A stretch of 64,000 bases of DNA from Clostridium sp. HBUAS56010 (GTDB taxonomy: Bacteria > Bacillota > Clostridia > Lachnospirales > Lachnospiraceae). The stretch is taken from contig NZ_SULJ01000009.1 of NCBI RefSeq assembly GCF_007115105.1, positions 88,070 through 152,069 on the forward strand. Direction: 5' to 3'. Under the pieces are notes generated by a model, which saw only the letters and a program-made list of their open reading frames with translations, made no database searches and was not told where the DNA came from. Positions 18,071 through 27,633 of this stretch are shown in pieces. Each line of letters begins with the position of its first letter. The stretch's first letter is position 1. The translations under genes and the position numbers were made by a program.

Positions 18071-21000
18071 TTAACTGAAGTCTTCTCCTACCACACTCCA
18101 TGCCGCATCAATGCTGTGATATCTGCGGATGTAGTCCTGTGTATTCCGGCACATCTGTCTGCACCGCTCTTCGTCCTGGTAGAGAGAAAGCACTTCCTGT
18201 GCAAATTCTGCCGGATCATCTTTGATTGCCATAACCTGCTCTGCTTCCGGAATTCCTTCTGCACCGATGGAGGTGGTGACAACAGGAGCACCGTGATATA
18301 GAGCTTCAATGACTTTTCCCTTTACTCCTGCACCATAGCGCAGAGGTACTACCACAATCCTGCACCTGGCATACAATTCTGCCAGTTCTTCTTCTGAAAC
18401 AAATCCTTTGACAATAATTCCATTGCCGGGCTGTTGAAGCGCTTTTATTTCCTCAGTTACTTTTGATCCTACAATGTAGAAATTCATCTGTAATACGTCC
18501 CGGATCAGAGGAAATATCTCCCTTGCAAACCAGAGAACCGCATCTTCATTGGGGGGATGTGCAAATCCACCAACAAACAAAAGCCCTTCCCTCTCTTGAA
18601 AATCTTCCGAAATGTGGGATAAAAATGTTTCAAAGACATAAGCCACAATTGCTTTTACCGGTATGGAAGGTTCAATCTCATGAATGGCTTCCCGCTCCAC
18701 ATAAGAGGGATAGTAGGAAACCGCAGCTTTCTTCATCAGACGCAGTTCCATGGATTTCCAGTATTCCGAAGCTTCCCGTTTCTCAGGATTACCGGTCAAT
18801 TCATACTCTCTGCCTTCCCGTAAAAAGTGAAGGTCATGTCCATAATAAATCACTTTCATGGAAGTCTTGTTTTTTATGAAGTCTATATATTTTGCCGCAA
18901 TATGCGGACGATTTAAATAAGCGAAGGAGATGTCATCTCCATGATCTTTTAACCAGTCCCAGATCTTTGCCTGAAATTCTTTTCCGTAGAGAATTTCAAT
19001 CCCCATCTGCTGGAGCGTGGTAGAATAAGGTTCTTCATGGAGGAAGTTATCCCCAAGAAATTTTACAACGTAACCTTTTTCCACAAACATCTGAAGGTAC
19101 TGGTAAGTGGTCTTGGAACCAGCATCCCGGTCATAGGTGGGAACGTAATGGTCAACCACCAGGAGGATGTCTTTGTTCTGGCTTCTTTCCCTGGCACGGA
19201 ACGGGTCGGGGCTTCCGTTGTTCTCACTTTGTCTTTTAAATTCTTCCGCCCATTTTTCCCTGAGCTTTAAGCTGTTTTCCACCTGATACCGTTTTAACCC
19301 GGTGCCGTTGACATCCGTGCCGTTTGATACGCCTTCAAAGTGAATGACTTTGGAAAGAGGCTGATAAACCACACGAAGCCCTGCCTTCCGCACTTCAAAC
19401 GCAAGATCGGAATCTTCGCAGTAAGCGGGGGCAAAGCGTTCATCAAAACCGCCGATTTTTTTCCACAACTGGGTGGATAATAAGATGGCAGCACCTGAGA
19501 TGTAGTCCACATCCTTGACATAATTATACTCTGGTTTTTCCGGATCGTCTAATCGCCCGTAATTCCATCCGGAACCGTCGCTCCAGAGAATTCCGCCTGC
19601 CTCCTGAAGCCGTCCGTCAGGGTAGACCAATTTGGAACCGACCATACCAATGGTGGAATCGGCTTCAATTAAATTCACCAGACTGGAAAGCCAGCCTTCT
19701 GTTACCTGGGTGTCATTGTTTAAGAACATGACATATTTTCCTCTGGCTGCTTTCGCCGCCTGATTGCAGTTTCTTAAAAAGCCCTGATTGGTCTCATTTC
19801 TGCAGATCACCACATTCTCGGTGAATTTTAATAATTCCTTTGTGGCATCACTGGATACGTCATCCGCAATAATCACTTCATAGACCACATCTTTTGTGTG
19901 TTCCAATATGGAAGCGAGACAGGCATAGGTATAATGAATCTGATTGTATACAGGAATTACAATGGAAACCATGGGATGACCTTCTTTGATGAAACGAAGC
20001 TTCCCATGGGTCCGGTACTGCTCCCCGATCTTCATATCTCCTTCTATTAAGTTCCTGCCCTCTTCTGTGGTATAAAGCCGAAAGGATTTTACCGGGTGAA
20101 GAACGGTGTTTTTGGCGTAATAGAAGTACTTGCGCCTTCTTGTGCCTTCTGGAAAACGGTCGTTGAATATCCGCTTTACTCTTCTGCCTGCCCGGTAGAA
20201 CAGCGCTTCATGCCGTCTTAACCGGTCTATGATCTGCTGCATGTTCTCACAGTCCTGGCGGAGGGTTGTAATAATCATCTCCTGGTTGGTCACATGATTA
20301 TCGGTAAGACGTTTGATCTCCTGCTGCTTTGTGATGGTTACATCCTTTTCGTGAAGTTCTGCTTCCATCTGGGCAATTTTTTCATGGGTTTCGTCTATGA
20401 GGTCTGAAACCTGATACATGTCTTCTGGAATGGCATGGGTTTCGTGCATGTAATTAACCAGATAAATCTGCTGGTTCTCTCCATGAACATATTCCTGGAA
20501 ATGGCATTCCATCCGGGCATAGGTCTCCAGACGGCCTGCTTCCACACCGGACTCTTCCATAAAAGCTTCCAGAGATTCATAAGACAGGATACTCTTATAC
20601 TGCTCGTAGAAATAATAAAGAACCCGGTACTTAATAAACGTCACTGGAACAGGAAATGAAAATACCCATTCATAATCCAGGCAGTAAGGACCATCTTCTG
20701 TTAACATAATATTTTCAAAAAGGCAGTCAATGTTGGAAGTTTTAAATGCCCAGTCTCTCAAAATGGCATCATCCGCATCAGACAGATCACCGAATACACG
20801 GACAAATTCCTCTGTCATACGGAACGGGAACATAAAATCATCTTTCACCGTAAAAATCGTGGAAAGCGCATCTTCCATACAGGTTACGGGAACGATTCCA
20901 TCGAGAACTTCCTTGCCCAGAAGTTCCGATAAAGTCTCCCCCTTTAAGAATTCAAACCGGGCTGTCCGTCCGTCCGGGCTTATGGAAACTTCCGCTACCT

Positions 21001-21187
21001 TTAACTTCTGGTTCTGCTCTTTAAGACTGTTATACTTTCCCTCCAGAGACCGGATATGTCTGACTCCTTCATCTCTTATGGCAGTTTTCTCCACAAAAGG
21101 AACTCCATCTTCCTCCACCAGACTGGTGCGGATCTGGAATTCTTCTCTTCTGGTTTTGTTATATTTTACAAAATTAATCTTTTTCAT
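18071..21187 (-). CDS. Large multidomain glycosyltransferase: kinase-like + coiled coil + GT2 + GT4
   Basis: 1038 aa from ATG 21187, with GGAG 5 bases upstream. Four parts are visible. Residues ~1-240 resemble a degenerate sugar/LPS-kinase-like fold, with candidate K34, a hinge-like FLKGETLSELL, NIDCLFENI (152-160) and CLDYEW (169-174) in the places of the catalytic and metal loops. Residues ~265-335 are predicted coiled coil. Residues ~405-640 are a GT2 domain (VSIVIPVYNQ, LNNDTQV, a GGFDE acceptor region). Residues ~680-1035 are a GT4-like GT-B domain (GGFAHPPNEDAVLWF, PLRYGAGVKGKVIEAL). Tandem GT2/GT4 proteins extend O-antigens and S-layer glycans. It follows a methyltransferase and Wzm/Wzt, so chain assembly, perhaps with terminal phosphorylation/methylation control, is plausible but inferred. 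Confidence 0.8.
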   Translation of the reverse strand: MKKINFVKYNKTRREEFQIRTSLVEEDGVPFVEKTAIRDEGVRHIRSLEGKYNSLKEQNQKLKVAEVSISPDGRTARFEFLKGETLSELLGKEVLDGIVPVTCMEDALSTIFTVKDDFMFPFRMTEEFVRVFGDLSDADDAILRDWAFKTSNIDCLFENIMLTEDGPYCLDYEWVFSFPVPVTFIKYRVLYYFYEQYKSILSYESLEAFMEESGVEAGRLETYARMECHFQEYVHGENQQIYLVNYMHETHAIPEDMYQVSDLIDETHEKIAQMEAELHEKDVTITKQQEIKRLTDNHVTNQEMIITTLRQDCENMQQIIDRLRRHEALFYRAGRRVKRIFNDRFPEGTRRRKYFYYAKNTVLHPVKSFRLYTTEEGRNLIEGDMKIGEQYRTHGKLRFIKEGHPMVSIVIPVYNQIHYTYACLASILEHTKDVVYEVIIADDVSSDATKELLKFTENVVICRNETNQGFLRNCNQAAKAARGKYVMFLNNDTQVTEGWLSSLVNLIEADSTIGMVGSKLVYPDGRLQEAGGILWSDGSGWNYGRLDDPEKPEYNYVKDVDYISGAAILLSTQLWKKIGGFDERFAPAYCEDSDLAFEVRKAGLRVVYQPLSKVIHFEGVSNGTDVNGTGLKRYQVENSLKLREKWAEEFKRQSENNGSPDPFRARERSQNKDILLVVDHYVPTYDRDAGSKTTYQYLQMFVEKGYVVKFLGDNFLHEEPYSTTLQQMGIEILYGKEFQAKIWDWLKDHGDDISFAYLNRPHIAAKYIDFIKNKTSMKVIYYGHDLHFLREGREYELTGNPEKREASEYWKSMELRLMKKAAVSYYPSYVEREAIHEIEPSIPVKAIVAYVFETFLSHISEDFQEREGLLFVGGFAHPPNEDAVLWFAREIFPLIRDVLQMNFYIVGSKVTEEIKALQQPGNGIIVKGFVSEEELAELYARCRIVVVPLRYGAGVKGKVIEALYHGAPVVTTSIGAEGIPEAEQVMAIKDDPAEFAQEVLSLYQDEERCRQMCRNTQDYIRRYHSIDAAWSVVGEDFS

Positions 21188-21953
21188 CACAGCTCCAAAT
21201 GGTTAAAAATGAATTGGCAAATACCTCAAACTGTTTCCCCTCACACACCTCATCAAACATTTTTCCCAGATCAAACCTCAGATATTTGGGATAGTCATAT
21301 GCCAGAATCGCATGAGTTAAATCTCCTTTTGCAGGCAGATAAGATTCAGAATATATGGTTACCGGCAATTTGTAATCAGGCATGGGATAATAAAACACTG
21401 CCTTTCCCTTCCTTCCATCACTGCCCCGCAGAAGCTCTGTAAGCTCTGTCTTAGACAGCCGTACCTCATCGGCTGGCGCACCTGCCTGATACTTTAGTCC
21501 CAGCCGGTTGCAGACAGCGATAATCAGCTTACCACCTGGTTTTAAGAGAGTTCTGGCTCGTTCTATCTGCTGTGCTGCCGGTGCTTTTAAAGAACCAGCA
21601 AACACAATATAGTCAAAGGTTTCCTCGGAAAGAGCGTCAAAGTCTCCATTTACATAATGGATATTGGTCCGTTTCTCATGCCGGAGCCGGTTAAAGGAAA
21701 GGTTATTATGACAGGAATCCAGAACCGTTACATGACTTACTTTCCTGCTGTATAAGCCTGTCATGGCACCGTAATCAGAACCGATCTGAAGCAGGGAAGC
21801 ACCTTTATCAAATTCATACCATTCCAGCAGATTCTCACGGATATCCGAAAGTGCATACAGATAATCCAGATTGGGATTCTCCTGCAAAAGCCTTTTTTTG
21901 TCCCCCTGATACCTCTGATACAGGCTCCTGATCTCAGGACTTAAATCATTCAT
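21174..21953 (-). CDS. Class I SAM-dependent methyltransferase
   Basis: 259 aa from ATG 21953, with AGGAGG 8 bases upstream. The Rossmann SAM-binding motif LLQIGSDYGAMTGLYS (about 52-67), followed by VTVLDS, NGDFDAL and LLKPGGKLIIAVCNRLG, places it in the class I methyltransferase fold. It lies 13 bases after wzt and overlaps the 1038-residue glycosyltransferase by 14 bases. In ABC-exported glycans a methyltransferase often caps the chain end and sets its length, with recognition by the Wzt C-terminal domain; that role is inferred. Sugar O-methylation is an alternative. Confidence 0.8.
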   Translation of the reverse strand: MNDLSPEIRSLYQRYQGDKKRLLQENPNLDYLYALSDIRENLLEWYEFDKGASLLQIGSDYGAMTGLYSRKVSHVTVLDSCHNNLSFNRLRHEKRTNIHYVNGDFDALSEETFDYIVFAGSLKAPAAQQIERARTLLKPGGKLIIAVCNRLGLKYQAGAPADEVRLSKTELTELLRGSDGRKGKAVFYYPMPDYKLPVTIYSESYLPAKGDLTHAILAYDYPKYLRFDLGKMFDEVCEGKQFEVFANSFLTIWSCDEKD

Positions 21954-21966
21954 CAATCCTTCCTCC

Positions 21967-23289
21967 TCATTCTCCTGCTCTGGAGAGTTTTAAGCTTACT
22001 TCCGGTTCCATATCGTAGACACCTACGGTGTTTTTATTGGAGATAACGGTAATGTTTACAATATCGTACAGACGATGATAAACCACATGTTCCCCGCCTT
22101 CAAATCCGGTGCAGCTCATGGAAAGTAAATACTCCCCACCCTGTAAGGTCATCTTCTGCTTAAACTCCACTTCATATTCATCACCTTTTTTCACGGCTTT
22201 TACATCAGAAGCTTCATACATGGTATTGGTTCCGGTTAAATCCGCTCCCCGCTTGTCCTTGATGGTATAGGTGAAAATAGGAGCTTCAATCTCTCCATGA
22301 AAATGAATCCGCTCTTTAATGGAGAAATACTCTCCCTTTAACAAAAGATTGGTTACGTTGCCACGTTCATCAAGAAGACCGAAATCCACAATCTCCGCCT
22401 TTTTATCTCCGTATTCCGTACGGGCAGGATTCACCGTAAGCTTCTCCTTCATTAGTCCTTTGTGTTCCGCTGCCTGGACTTCTTTTCTGGAAACAGCCTG
22501 TTCACCGGAAAAATCATTAAGCTCTTCGCTTAAATCATCCATCTGATTTGCCAGAATCTTCTTATATAAATCCACCATCTTCCCTGGTTCTCCCTGGGCG
22601 ATGAAATTCCCTTTGTTCAGTACCACAACCTGGTCACAATATTTGATAATGGCTCCCATGTCGTGAGTTACCATTAAAACTGTGGTTCCTTTCTGCCGGA
22701 TCTCATCCATGCGGCGGTAACATTTTGCCTGGAAAAACACATCTCCTACGGACAGTGCTTCATCCACAATTAAAATCTCGGGCTCCACATTAATGGCAAG
22801 GGCAAAAGCCAGGCGGACAAACATACCGCTGGAATAGGTTTTTACCGGCTGGTATACAAAATCACCGATATCTGCAAACTCTAAGATATCATCCAGCTTG
22901 GCATCCATCTCTTTTCTGGAAAATCCCATCATGGTACCGTTCATGTAGATGTTCTCAATTCCGGTATAATCCATATTAAATCCCGCACCTAATTCCAGCA
23001 AGGCAGAAATAACCCCTCTTACTTTTAAATCTCCGGCGGTGGGAGTGAGTACACCTGTAATAATCTTTAAGATGGTTGACTTCCCAGACCCGTTGGTGCC
23101 GATGATTCCCACCGTCTGTCCTTTTTTCACATCAAAAGAAATGCCGTTTAACGCATAAAAATCCTTGTGGTAATTTTTATGGGTGGGGCTTAATGCCTCT
23201 TTTAACCGGTCGATGGGTTTTTCATATAATTTATATATCTTTGTTACATTATTAACAGTTATTGCATTGTTGTTCGATTCTACGGACAT
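21967..23289 (-). CDS. wzt: Glycan ABC exporter ATP-binding protein with Wzt-type C-terminal domain
   Basis: 440 aa from ATG 23289, preceded by GGAGG at 5 bases (an upstream in-frame ATG overlaps the previous gene and lacks a site). The nucleotide-binding domain has Walker A GTNGSGKST, signature YSSGMFVRLAFAL and Walker B ILIVDEALSVGD. Residues ~290-435 form a beta-rich Wzt_C domain, which in O-antigen systems binds the modified non-reducing end of the chain before export. With Wzm (22-base gap) it would move a lipid-linked glycan to the outer face of the membrane. Teichoic-acid exporter TagH is the alternative, but it lacks this C-terminal domain. Confidence 0.93.
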   Translation of the reverse strand: MSVESNNNAITVNNVTKIYKLYEKPIDRLKEALSPTHKNYHKDFYALNGISFDVKKGQTVGIIGTNGSGKSTILKIITGVLTPTAGDLKVRGVISALLELGAGFNMDYTGIENIYMNGTMMGFSRKEMDAKLDDILEFADIGDFVYQPVKTYSSGMFVRLAFALAINVEPEILIVDEALSVGDVFFQAKCYRRMDEIRQKGTTVLMVTHDMGAIIKYCDQVVVLNKGNFIAQGEPGKMVDLYKKILANQMDDLSEELNDFSGEQAVSRKEVQAAEHKGLMKEKLTVNPARTEYGDKKAEIVDFGLLDERGNVTNLLLKGEYFSIKERIHFHGEIEAPIFTYTIKDKRGADLTGTNTMYEASDVKAVKKGDEYEVEFKQKMTLQGGEYLLSMSCTGFEGGEHVVYHRLYDIVNITVISNKNTVGVYDMEPEVSLKLSRAGE

Positions 23290-23311
23290 TGAATCCTCCA
23301 TACTAAGCGGA

Positions 23312-24124
23312 TCACAGCACATCAGAAAAGTGCGGACGCAGCTTTTTAAATACTTTTAAACCGATGAGCATCATAACAATGGTTACAATCCAGAAATAAA
23401 GCCCAAGAGTTGGTCTTTCCACCATCCAGCTGCCGGTCAGCATACTGTCTCTGTAACCTGCTACAATATAATAAAATGGGTTTAACTTTAAGAGCACAGG
23501 CAGCCAGGATGGAATAGAAGGAAACATCTCCGGTGCCCACATAATCGGCACCATCCACATTCCAAACTGCAGACATATGCCAATGATCTGAGCCATATCT
23601 TTAAAAAACACATGAACAGCACTGGTAAAATAAACCATAGCCAGAGAAAACATGGAACTGGCAAAGGTGTAGTAAATAATCTGAACCCAGCTGATCTTTG
23701 GCATCACACCATAGCAGAGGAATACCACAATCATGATGAGGGCAAAGATTCCGTGAACCATCAGACAGGAGATGGTTTTAATAACCGGAAGAATCTCCAC
23801 CTGAAACACCACTTTTTTCACCAGATAATTATATTCCTGCAAAGAGCCTGTTCCCATGTTTAAGACTTCACTGAAATAAAACCAGGGCACAATGCCTGGG
23901 ATCAGCCACAAAACATAGGGGTAGTCCGGCACCGGGGGAACACTTTTAAATCCCATCTGAAAGACAAAAAAGTATACCAGTACCGTTGCCATGGGCTGTA
24001 AAAACATCCAGGCAATCCCAAAGTAAGAGCCTACAAACCGTTTTTTAAAATCTGCTTTTGATAAATCCAGAATCAGTTTTCTTTTTATAAAAATTTCTTT
24101 TAATAAGGAAACCAGATAGTTCAT
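23312..24124 (-). CDS. wzm: Glycan ABC exporter permease
   Basis: 270-residue ABC-2 family membrane protein with six predicted helices. The N-terminal sequence (LIKRDLK-like KADFKKRFVGSYFGIAWMF), VPPVPDYPYVLWLIPGIVPW and LNPFYYIVAGYRDSML are family landmarks of Wzm/TagG permeases. It forms the channel for the ATPase encoded 22 bases downstream and follows rfbC by 15 bases. It exports polyprenyl-pyrophosphate-linked glycan polymerised in the cytoplasm. Confidence 0.92.
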   Translation of the reverse strand: MNYLVSLLKEIFIKRKLILDLSKADFKKRFVGSYFGIAWMFLQPMATVLVYFFVFQMGFKSVPPVPDYPYVLWLIPGIVPWFYFSEVLNMGTGSLQEYNYLVKKVVFQVEILPVIKTISCLMVHGIFALIMIVVFLCYGVMPKISWVQIIYYTFASSMFSLAMVYFTSAVHVFFKDMAQIIGICLQFGMWMVPIMWAPEMFPSIPSWLPVLLKLNPFYYIVAGYRDSMLTGSWMVERPTLGLYFWIVTIVMMLIGLKVFKKLRPHFSDVL

Positions 24125-24139
24125 GGTTTTCTCCTCTCA

Positions 24140-24694
24140 CTAAAATTTAAACGTTTCCCGGATTCCGCTCCACTTCTGATCCTTCTCAGAAATAATCAGC
24201 TCCATACCTTCCTCAATGGGCCATTCAATGCCAATCTCCGGATCGCTCCATAAGATTCCGCCTTCATCACCTGGATGGTAAAAATCCGTACATTTATAAG
24301 CAAATTCTGCTTCGTCAGAAAGGACTACAAAGCCGTGGGCAAATCCTTCCGGAATATAGAACTGCTTTTTATTCTCTGCGGAAAGTTCCACGCCAAACCA
24401 CTTGCCGTAAGTTTTAGAAGAAGAACGCAGGTCCACAGCCACATCAAATACGTTACCTCTTACAACGCGGACTAATTTACCCTGTGGGAATTCTTTCTGA
24501 AAATGAAGTCCCCGAAGAACTCCTTTGACGGACATGGACTGGTTGTCCTGAACAAATACCATATGGAGGCCAGCCTCTTTAAAGTCATTCTGGTTATACG
24601 TCTCCATAAAATAACCTCTGGAATCCGGAAATACCGTTGGTTCAATTACATATAATCCCTCTATCTCGCAGGGTGTTACTTTTATCTTTCCCAT
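24140..24694 (-). CDS. rfbC: dTDP-4-dehydrorhamnose 3,5-epimerase
   Basis: 184-residue cupin-fold enzyme of dTDP-L-rhamnose synthesis (third step). DSRGYFMETYN, GVLRGLHFQ (catalytic His), VRVVRGNVFDVAVDLR and FYIPEGFAHGFVVLSDEAEFAYKCTD-region residues (split here as FYIPEGFAHGF and EFAYKCTDFY) are the classic RmlC pattern at normal length. It is the first gene of the long minus-strand operon. rmlA, rmlB and rmlD are not in the window, so they must be elsewhere. It indicates that rhamnose or a related dTDP-6-deoxyhexose is part of the glycan. Confidence 0.95.
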   Translation of the reverse strand: MGKIKVTPCEIEGLYVIEPTVFPDSRGYFMETYNQNDFKEAGLHMVFVQDNQSMSVKGVLRGLHFQKEFPQGKLVRVVRGNVFDVAVDLRSSSKTYGKWFGVELSAENKKQFYIPEGFAHGFVVLSDEAEFAYKCTDFYHPGDEGGILWSDPEIGIEWPIEEGMELIISEKDQKWSGIRETFKF

Positions 24695-24739
24695 AATTTA
24701 TGCTCCTTTACCTAAAAAAAACATTCTTTTACTTGTAGC

Positions 24740-24748
24740 ATTCTACCA
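24740..24748 (-). promoter_or_regulatory. Candidate extended -10 promoter for the rfbC-heptose operon
   Basis: Minus strand TG-G-TAGAAT (24740-24748), an extended -10, about 46 bases upstream of rfbC. The -35 region is poor. It is the only obvious promoter before a run of twelve closely spaced genes. Confidence 0.45.
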
Positions 24749-24837
24749 CAACTTGGTGCAGATTTCTATGATATGGAAAATTTTTTATGAAATAACGAAG
24801 AAAACCGTAAGATTTTAGAAATAAAGATAAGAGCAAA

Positions 24838-24875
24838 AGCAGGATAGAATAAGGAAATTCCCATTCTATCCTGCT
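24838..24875 (-). terminator. Terminator after the sugar ABC transporter operon
   Basis: A 13-base-pair hairpin, AGCAGGATAGAAT pairing with ATTCTATCCTGCT, with a T-rich tail on the minus strand, just after the permease stop at 24880. Confidence 0.85.
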
Positions 24876-24879
24876 GCAT

Positions 24880-26055
24880 TTACTGTTTTGATATAAATGA
24901 TTTTCTCTTACTTACCACATCAAAGATGACAGCGGCTAACAAAACACCGCCTTTTACTACCTTCTGGAGGTTCTGATCCACACCCATGATGCTCATACCA
25001 AGATTCAATACGCCCATCAAGGTGGCACCTACAATTACTCCAGGTACCGTTCCGGTTCCGCCGTATGCAGAGGCTCCTCCGATAAAGCAGGCACCAATGG
25101 CATCCATTTCATAGTTGTTCCCTGCCGTTGGATTGGCGGAGTTTAAACGGGCAACGGTAATCATTCCTGCCACCGCCGACAAAAGTCCCATATTTAAGTA
25201 GGCGAGAAAATAAACTTTGTTGGTATCAATTCCTGATAATCTGGTGGCTTTTTCATTGCCGCCCACTGCATAAAAATACCGCCCGGTCGTAGTTCTGGAA
25301 GCAATATAGCTGTAGATTCCAATGATGACTACCACCCAGATGAGGGCATTGGGAATTCCTTTGTATCTTGCCAGCTTATACATGAAAGCAAGAATCACCA
25401 ATGTAATCAGCACCAGTTTTATGATGACTCCTATAAGCGGTTCTACATGATATCCCCTTGCCAGCCGTTTCTTCCGGTTTACGAATTCCAGAACAATAAA
25501 CAGGACACATGCCAGCACTCCTGTTAAAAAGCAGGTTAAGTTAAAACCTTCCATTCCAAACACATCTGGAACATAAGTGTTAAACAGATTTAAAAACGGA
25601 TCTGGTATGGGAGATAAGGTCATTCCCTGCAACACGGTATTGGACAGTCCCCGGAACATCAGCATTCCTGCAAGAGTCACAATAAAGGGTGGTATCCGCA
25701 CATAAGCAATCCAGAAACCCTGAAACGCACCTGCCAGTATACCGATGATCAGCATTGCCACAAGACTCAGATAAGGATTGACTCCAAAGGTAATCATCAT
25801 GGTTGCGCCGACCGCTCCCACAAAGCAGACAATTGAGCCTACCGACAGATCAATATTGCCTCCTGTCAGAATACAAAATAGCATTCCGGTTGCAAGAATA
25901 AAGACATAGGCATTTTGGGAAATCAGGTTATTTACATTCTGCGGCAAAAGCATCTTTCCCCCCGTATTGACGGTAAACAGGAGAATAACAACTGCCAGTA
26001 CAATTACCATGGTATACTTTTTTAAACCCTCCGCCAATTTTATGTTTGATTTCAT
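24880..26055 (-). CDS. gguB: Multiple-monosaccharide ABC transporter permease
   Basis: 391-residue permease of the ribose/galactose/xylose class (BPD_transp_2), with about 10 membrane helices and the conserved GGNIDLSVGS motif (about 65-74) and a GGASAYGGTGTVPGV-type loop near the C-terminus. A long cytosolic stretch around residues 190-215 fits the GguB/XylH subgroup. It is the last gene after the binding protein and ATPase, with a 19-base gap to the ATPase. It takes up a monosaccharide; xylose, arabinose, glucose and galactose are all possible. Confidence 0.92.
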   Translation of the reverse strand: MKSNIKLAEGLKKYTMVIVLAVVILLFTVNTGGKMLLPQNVNNLISQNAYVFILATGMLFCILTGGNIDLSVGSIVCFVGAVGATMMITFGVNPYLSLVAMLIIGILAGAFQGFWIAYVRIPPFIVTLAGMLMFRGLSNTVLQGMTLSPIPDPFLNLFNTYVPDVFGMEGFNLTCFLTGVLACVLFIVLEFVNRKKRLARGYHVEPLIGVIIKLVLITLVILAFMYKLARYKGIPNALIWVVVIIGIYSYIASRTTTGRYFYAVGGNEKATRLSGIDTNKVYFLAYLNMGLLSAVAGMITVARLNSANPTAGNNYEMDAIGACFIGGASAYGGTGTVPGVIVGATLMGVLNLGMSIMGVDQNLQKVVKGGVLLAAVIFDVVSKRKSFISKQ

Positions 26056-26074
26056 CTTCTATTCCCCTTTCCGT

Positions 26075-27619
26075 TTAACCAGTATGTCGATTCTGTGATT
26101 TCAGAATGTTTGCCATGATTTTCTCCTGGGTGGCTTCCTCTGCCTGAAGCTCTCCTGCGATCCTGCCTTCATTCATAATGTAAATACGGTCTGACATTCC
26201 AAGCACCTCAGGAAGTTCAGAAGATATCACAATAATGGATTTCCCCTCTGCTGCCAAACGGTTGATAATGCAATAAATCTCATATTTTGCTCCTACATCA
26301 ATTCCTCTGGTCGGTTCATCTAAAATCAGAACATCCGGCTGTGTAAACATCCACTTGGAGAGAAGAACCTTTTGCTGGTTTCCACCGCTTAAATTTCCAA
26401 CATTCTGCTCTATGGTCGGACATTTTGTCTTTAATTTCCCCTTGTAATCTTCTGCAACAGCAAGTTCCTTTTCCTTGTCAATGACCGTTCTTTTGCTGAC
26501 TGCGCTTAAATTGGCAAGAGTGGTATTAATCCGGATTGGATTGCCCAGAATGAGTCCATTGCCTTTCCGGTCTTCGGTCACATAGGCCAGCTTGTGATGT
26601 ATAGCATCTCTCACGTTTCGAAGTGTGACCTCTTTTCCATGAATGCGGATAGTCCCGGATATATGGGTCCCGTAGCTTCTTCCAAAAATACTCATGGCAA
26701 GTTCGGTTCTTCCCGATCCCATCAATCCGCAGATTCCCAAAACTTCTCCCTTTTTGACATAGAAGGAAACATCATCAACCACTTTCCTGTCCTGATATAA
26801 CGGATGATAGACATTCCAGTGCTCCACTTCCATGGCTTTTTCGCCGATCTTTGGGTGGGTACGTTTTGGGAACCGGTCCACCAGTTCCCTGCCTACCATT
26901 CCTTTTATGATACGGTCTTCTGTTATGGCATCCTGTTTTTTGTCCAGAGTTTCTATGGTCTGCCCATCCCGGATCACTGTAATCTTATCTGCCACATAGG
27001 CAATCTCATTCAGCTTATGCGAAATAATAATGGAGGTCATGCCCTCTGCCTTAAATTTTAATAATAGCTGCAAAAGTGCCTTGGAATCATCTTCATTTAA
27101 GGAAGCCGTAGGTTCATCTAAAATCAAAAGCCGTGCATGTTTTGCAAGAGCCTTGGCAATCTCTGCCAACTGCTGTTTTCCAACGCTGATATCCTTAATT
27201 AAGGTCTGGGATGGCTCCTCCAGTCCCACGGTCCTTAAATATTCATCTGCTTCTTTATAGGTTTCATTCCAGTTAATGGCATAGGTTTTCCCTTTTTCAT
27301 TGCCGAGATACATGTTCTCGGCAATGGTCATATAGGGTACCATGGCAAGCTCCTGATGGATAATAACAATTCCCTTTTTTTCACTGTCATTGATATGATG
27401 GAATTTACAGATTTCTCCTCCGTAGATAATGTCCCCCTCATAGGTTCCATAAGGATAGATTCCGCTGAGAACATTCATAAGAGTGGATTTTCCAGCCCCG
27501 TTTTCCCCTACCAGGGCATGGATTTCCCCCTCCTCTACCTGGAGATTCACATCGTTTAATGCCTTTACACCTGGAAATGTTTTAGTAATATGTTTCATTT
27601 CCAAAAGAATATTTGACAA
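26075..27619 (-). CDS. gguA: Multiple-monosaccharide ABC transporter ATP-binding protein
   Basis: 514-residue tandem ATPase of the CUT2 class. The first half has GENGAGKST, a [14 protein letters not shown] signature and [10 protein letters not shown]. The second half has a degenerate Walker A ([10 protein letters not shown]) and intact [15 protein letters not shown] and [11 protein letters not shown]. Translation starts at TTG 27619 with GGAAGGG 6 bases upstream. It energises import through the downstream permease. Closest family names are GguA/XylG/MmsA. Confidence 0.93.
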   Translation of the reverse strand: MSNILLEMKHITKTFPGVKALNDVNLQVEEGEIHALVGENGAGKSTLMNVLSGIYPYGTYEGDIIYGGEICKFHHINDSEKKGIVIIHQELAMVPYMTIAENMYLGNEKGKTYAINWNETYKEADEYLRTVGLEEPSQTLIKDISVGKQQLAEIAKALAKHARLLILDEPTASLNEDDSKALLQLLLKFKAEGMTSIIISHKLNEIAYVADKITVIRDGQTIETLDKKQDAITEDRIIKGMVGRELVDRFPKRTHPKIGEKAMEVEHWNVYHPLYQDRKVVDDVSFYVKKGEVLGICGLMGSGRTELAMSIFGRSYGTHISGTIRIHGKEVTLRNVRDAIHHKLAYVTEDRKGNGLILGNPIRINTTLANLSAVSKRTVIDKEKELAVAEDYKGKLKTKCPTIEQNVGNLSGGNQQKVLLSKWMFTQPDVLILDEPTRGIDVGAKYEIYCIINRLAAEGKSIIVISSELPEVLGMSDRIYIMNEGRIAGELQAEEATQEKIMANILKSQNRHTG

Positions 27620-27633
27620 CGTTTTCCCTTCCT

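Noticed and set aside
20730..21206. 158-codon Ser-rich plus-strand ORF opposite the large glycosyltransferase
   Set aside because: Low-complexity antisense frame; the minus-strand gene is well supported.
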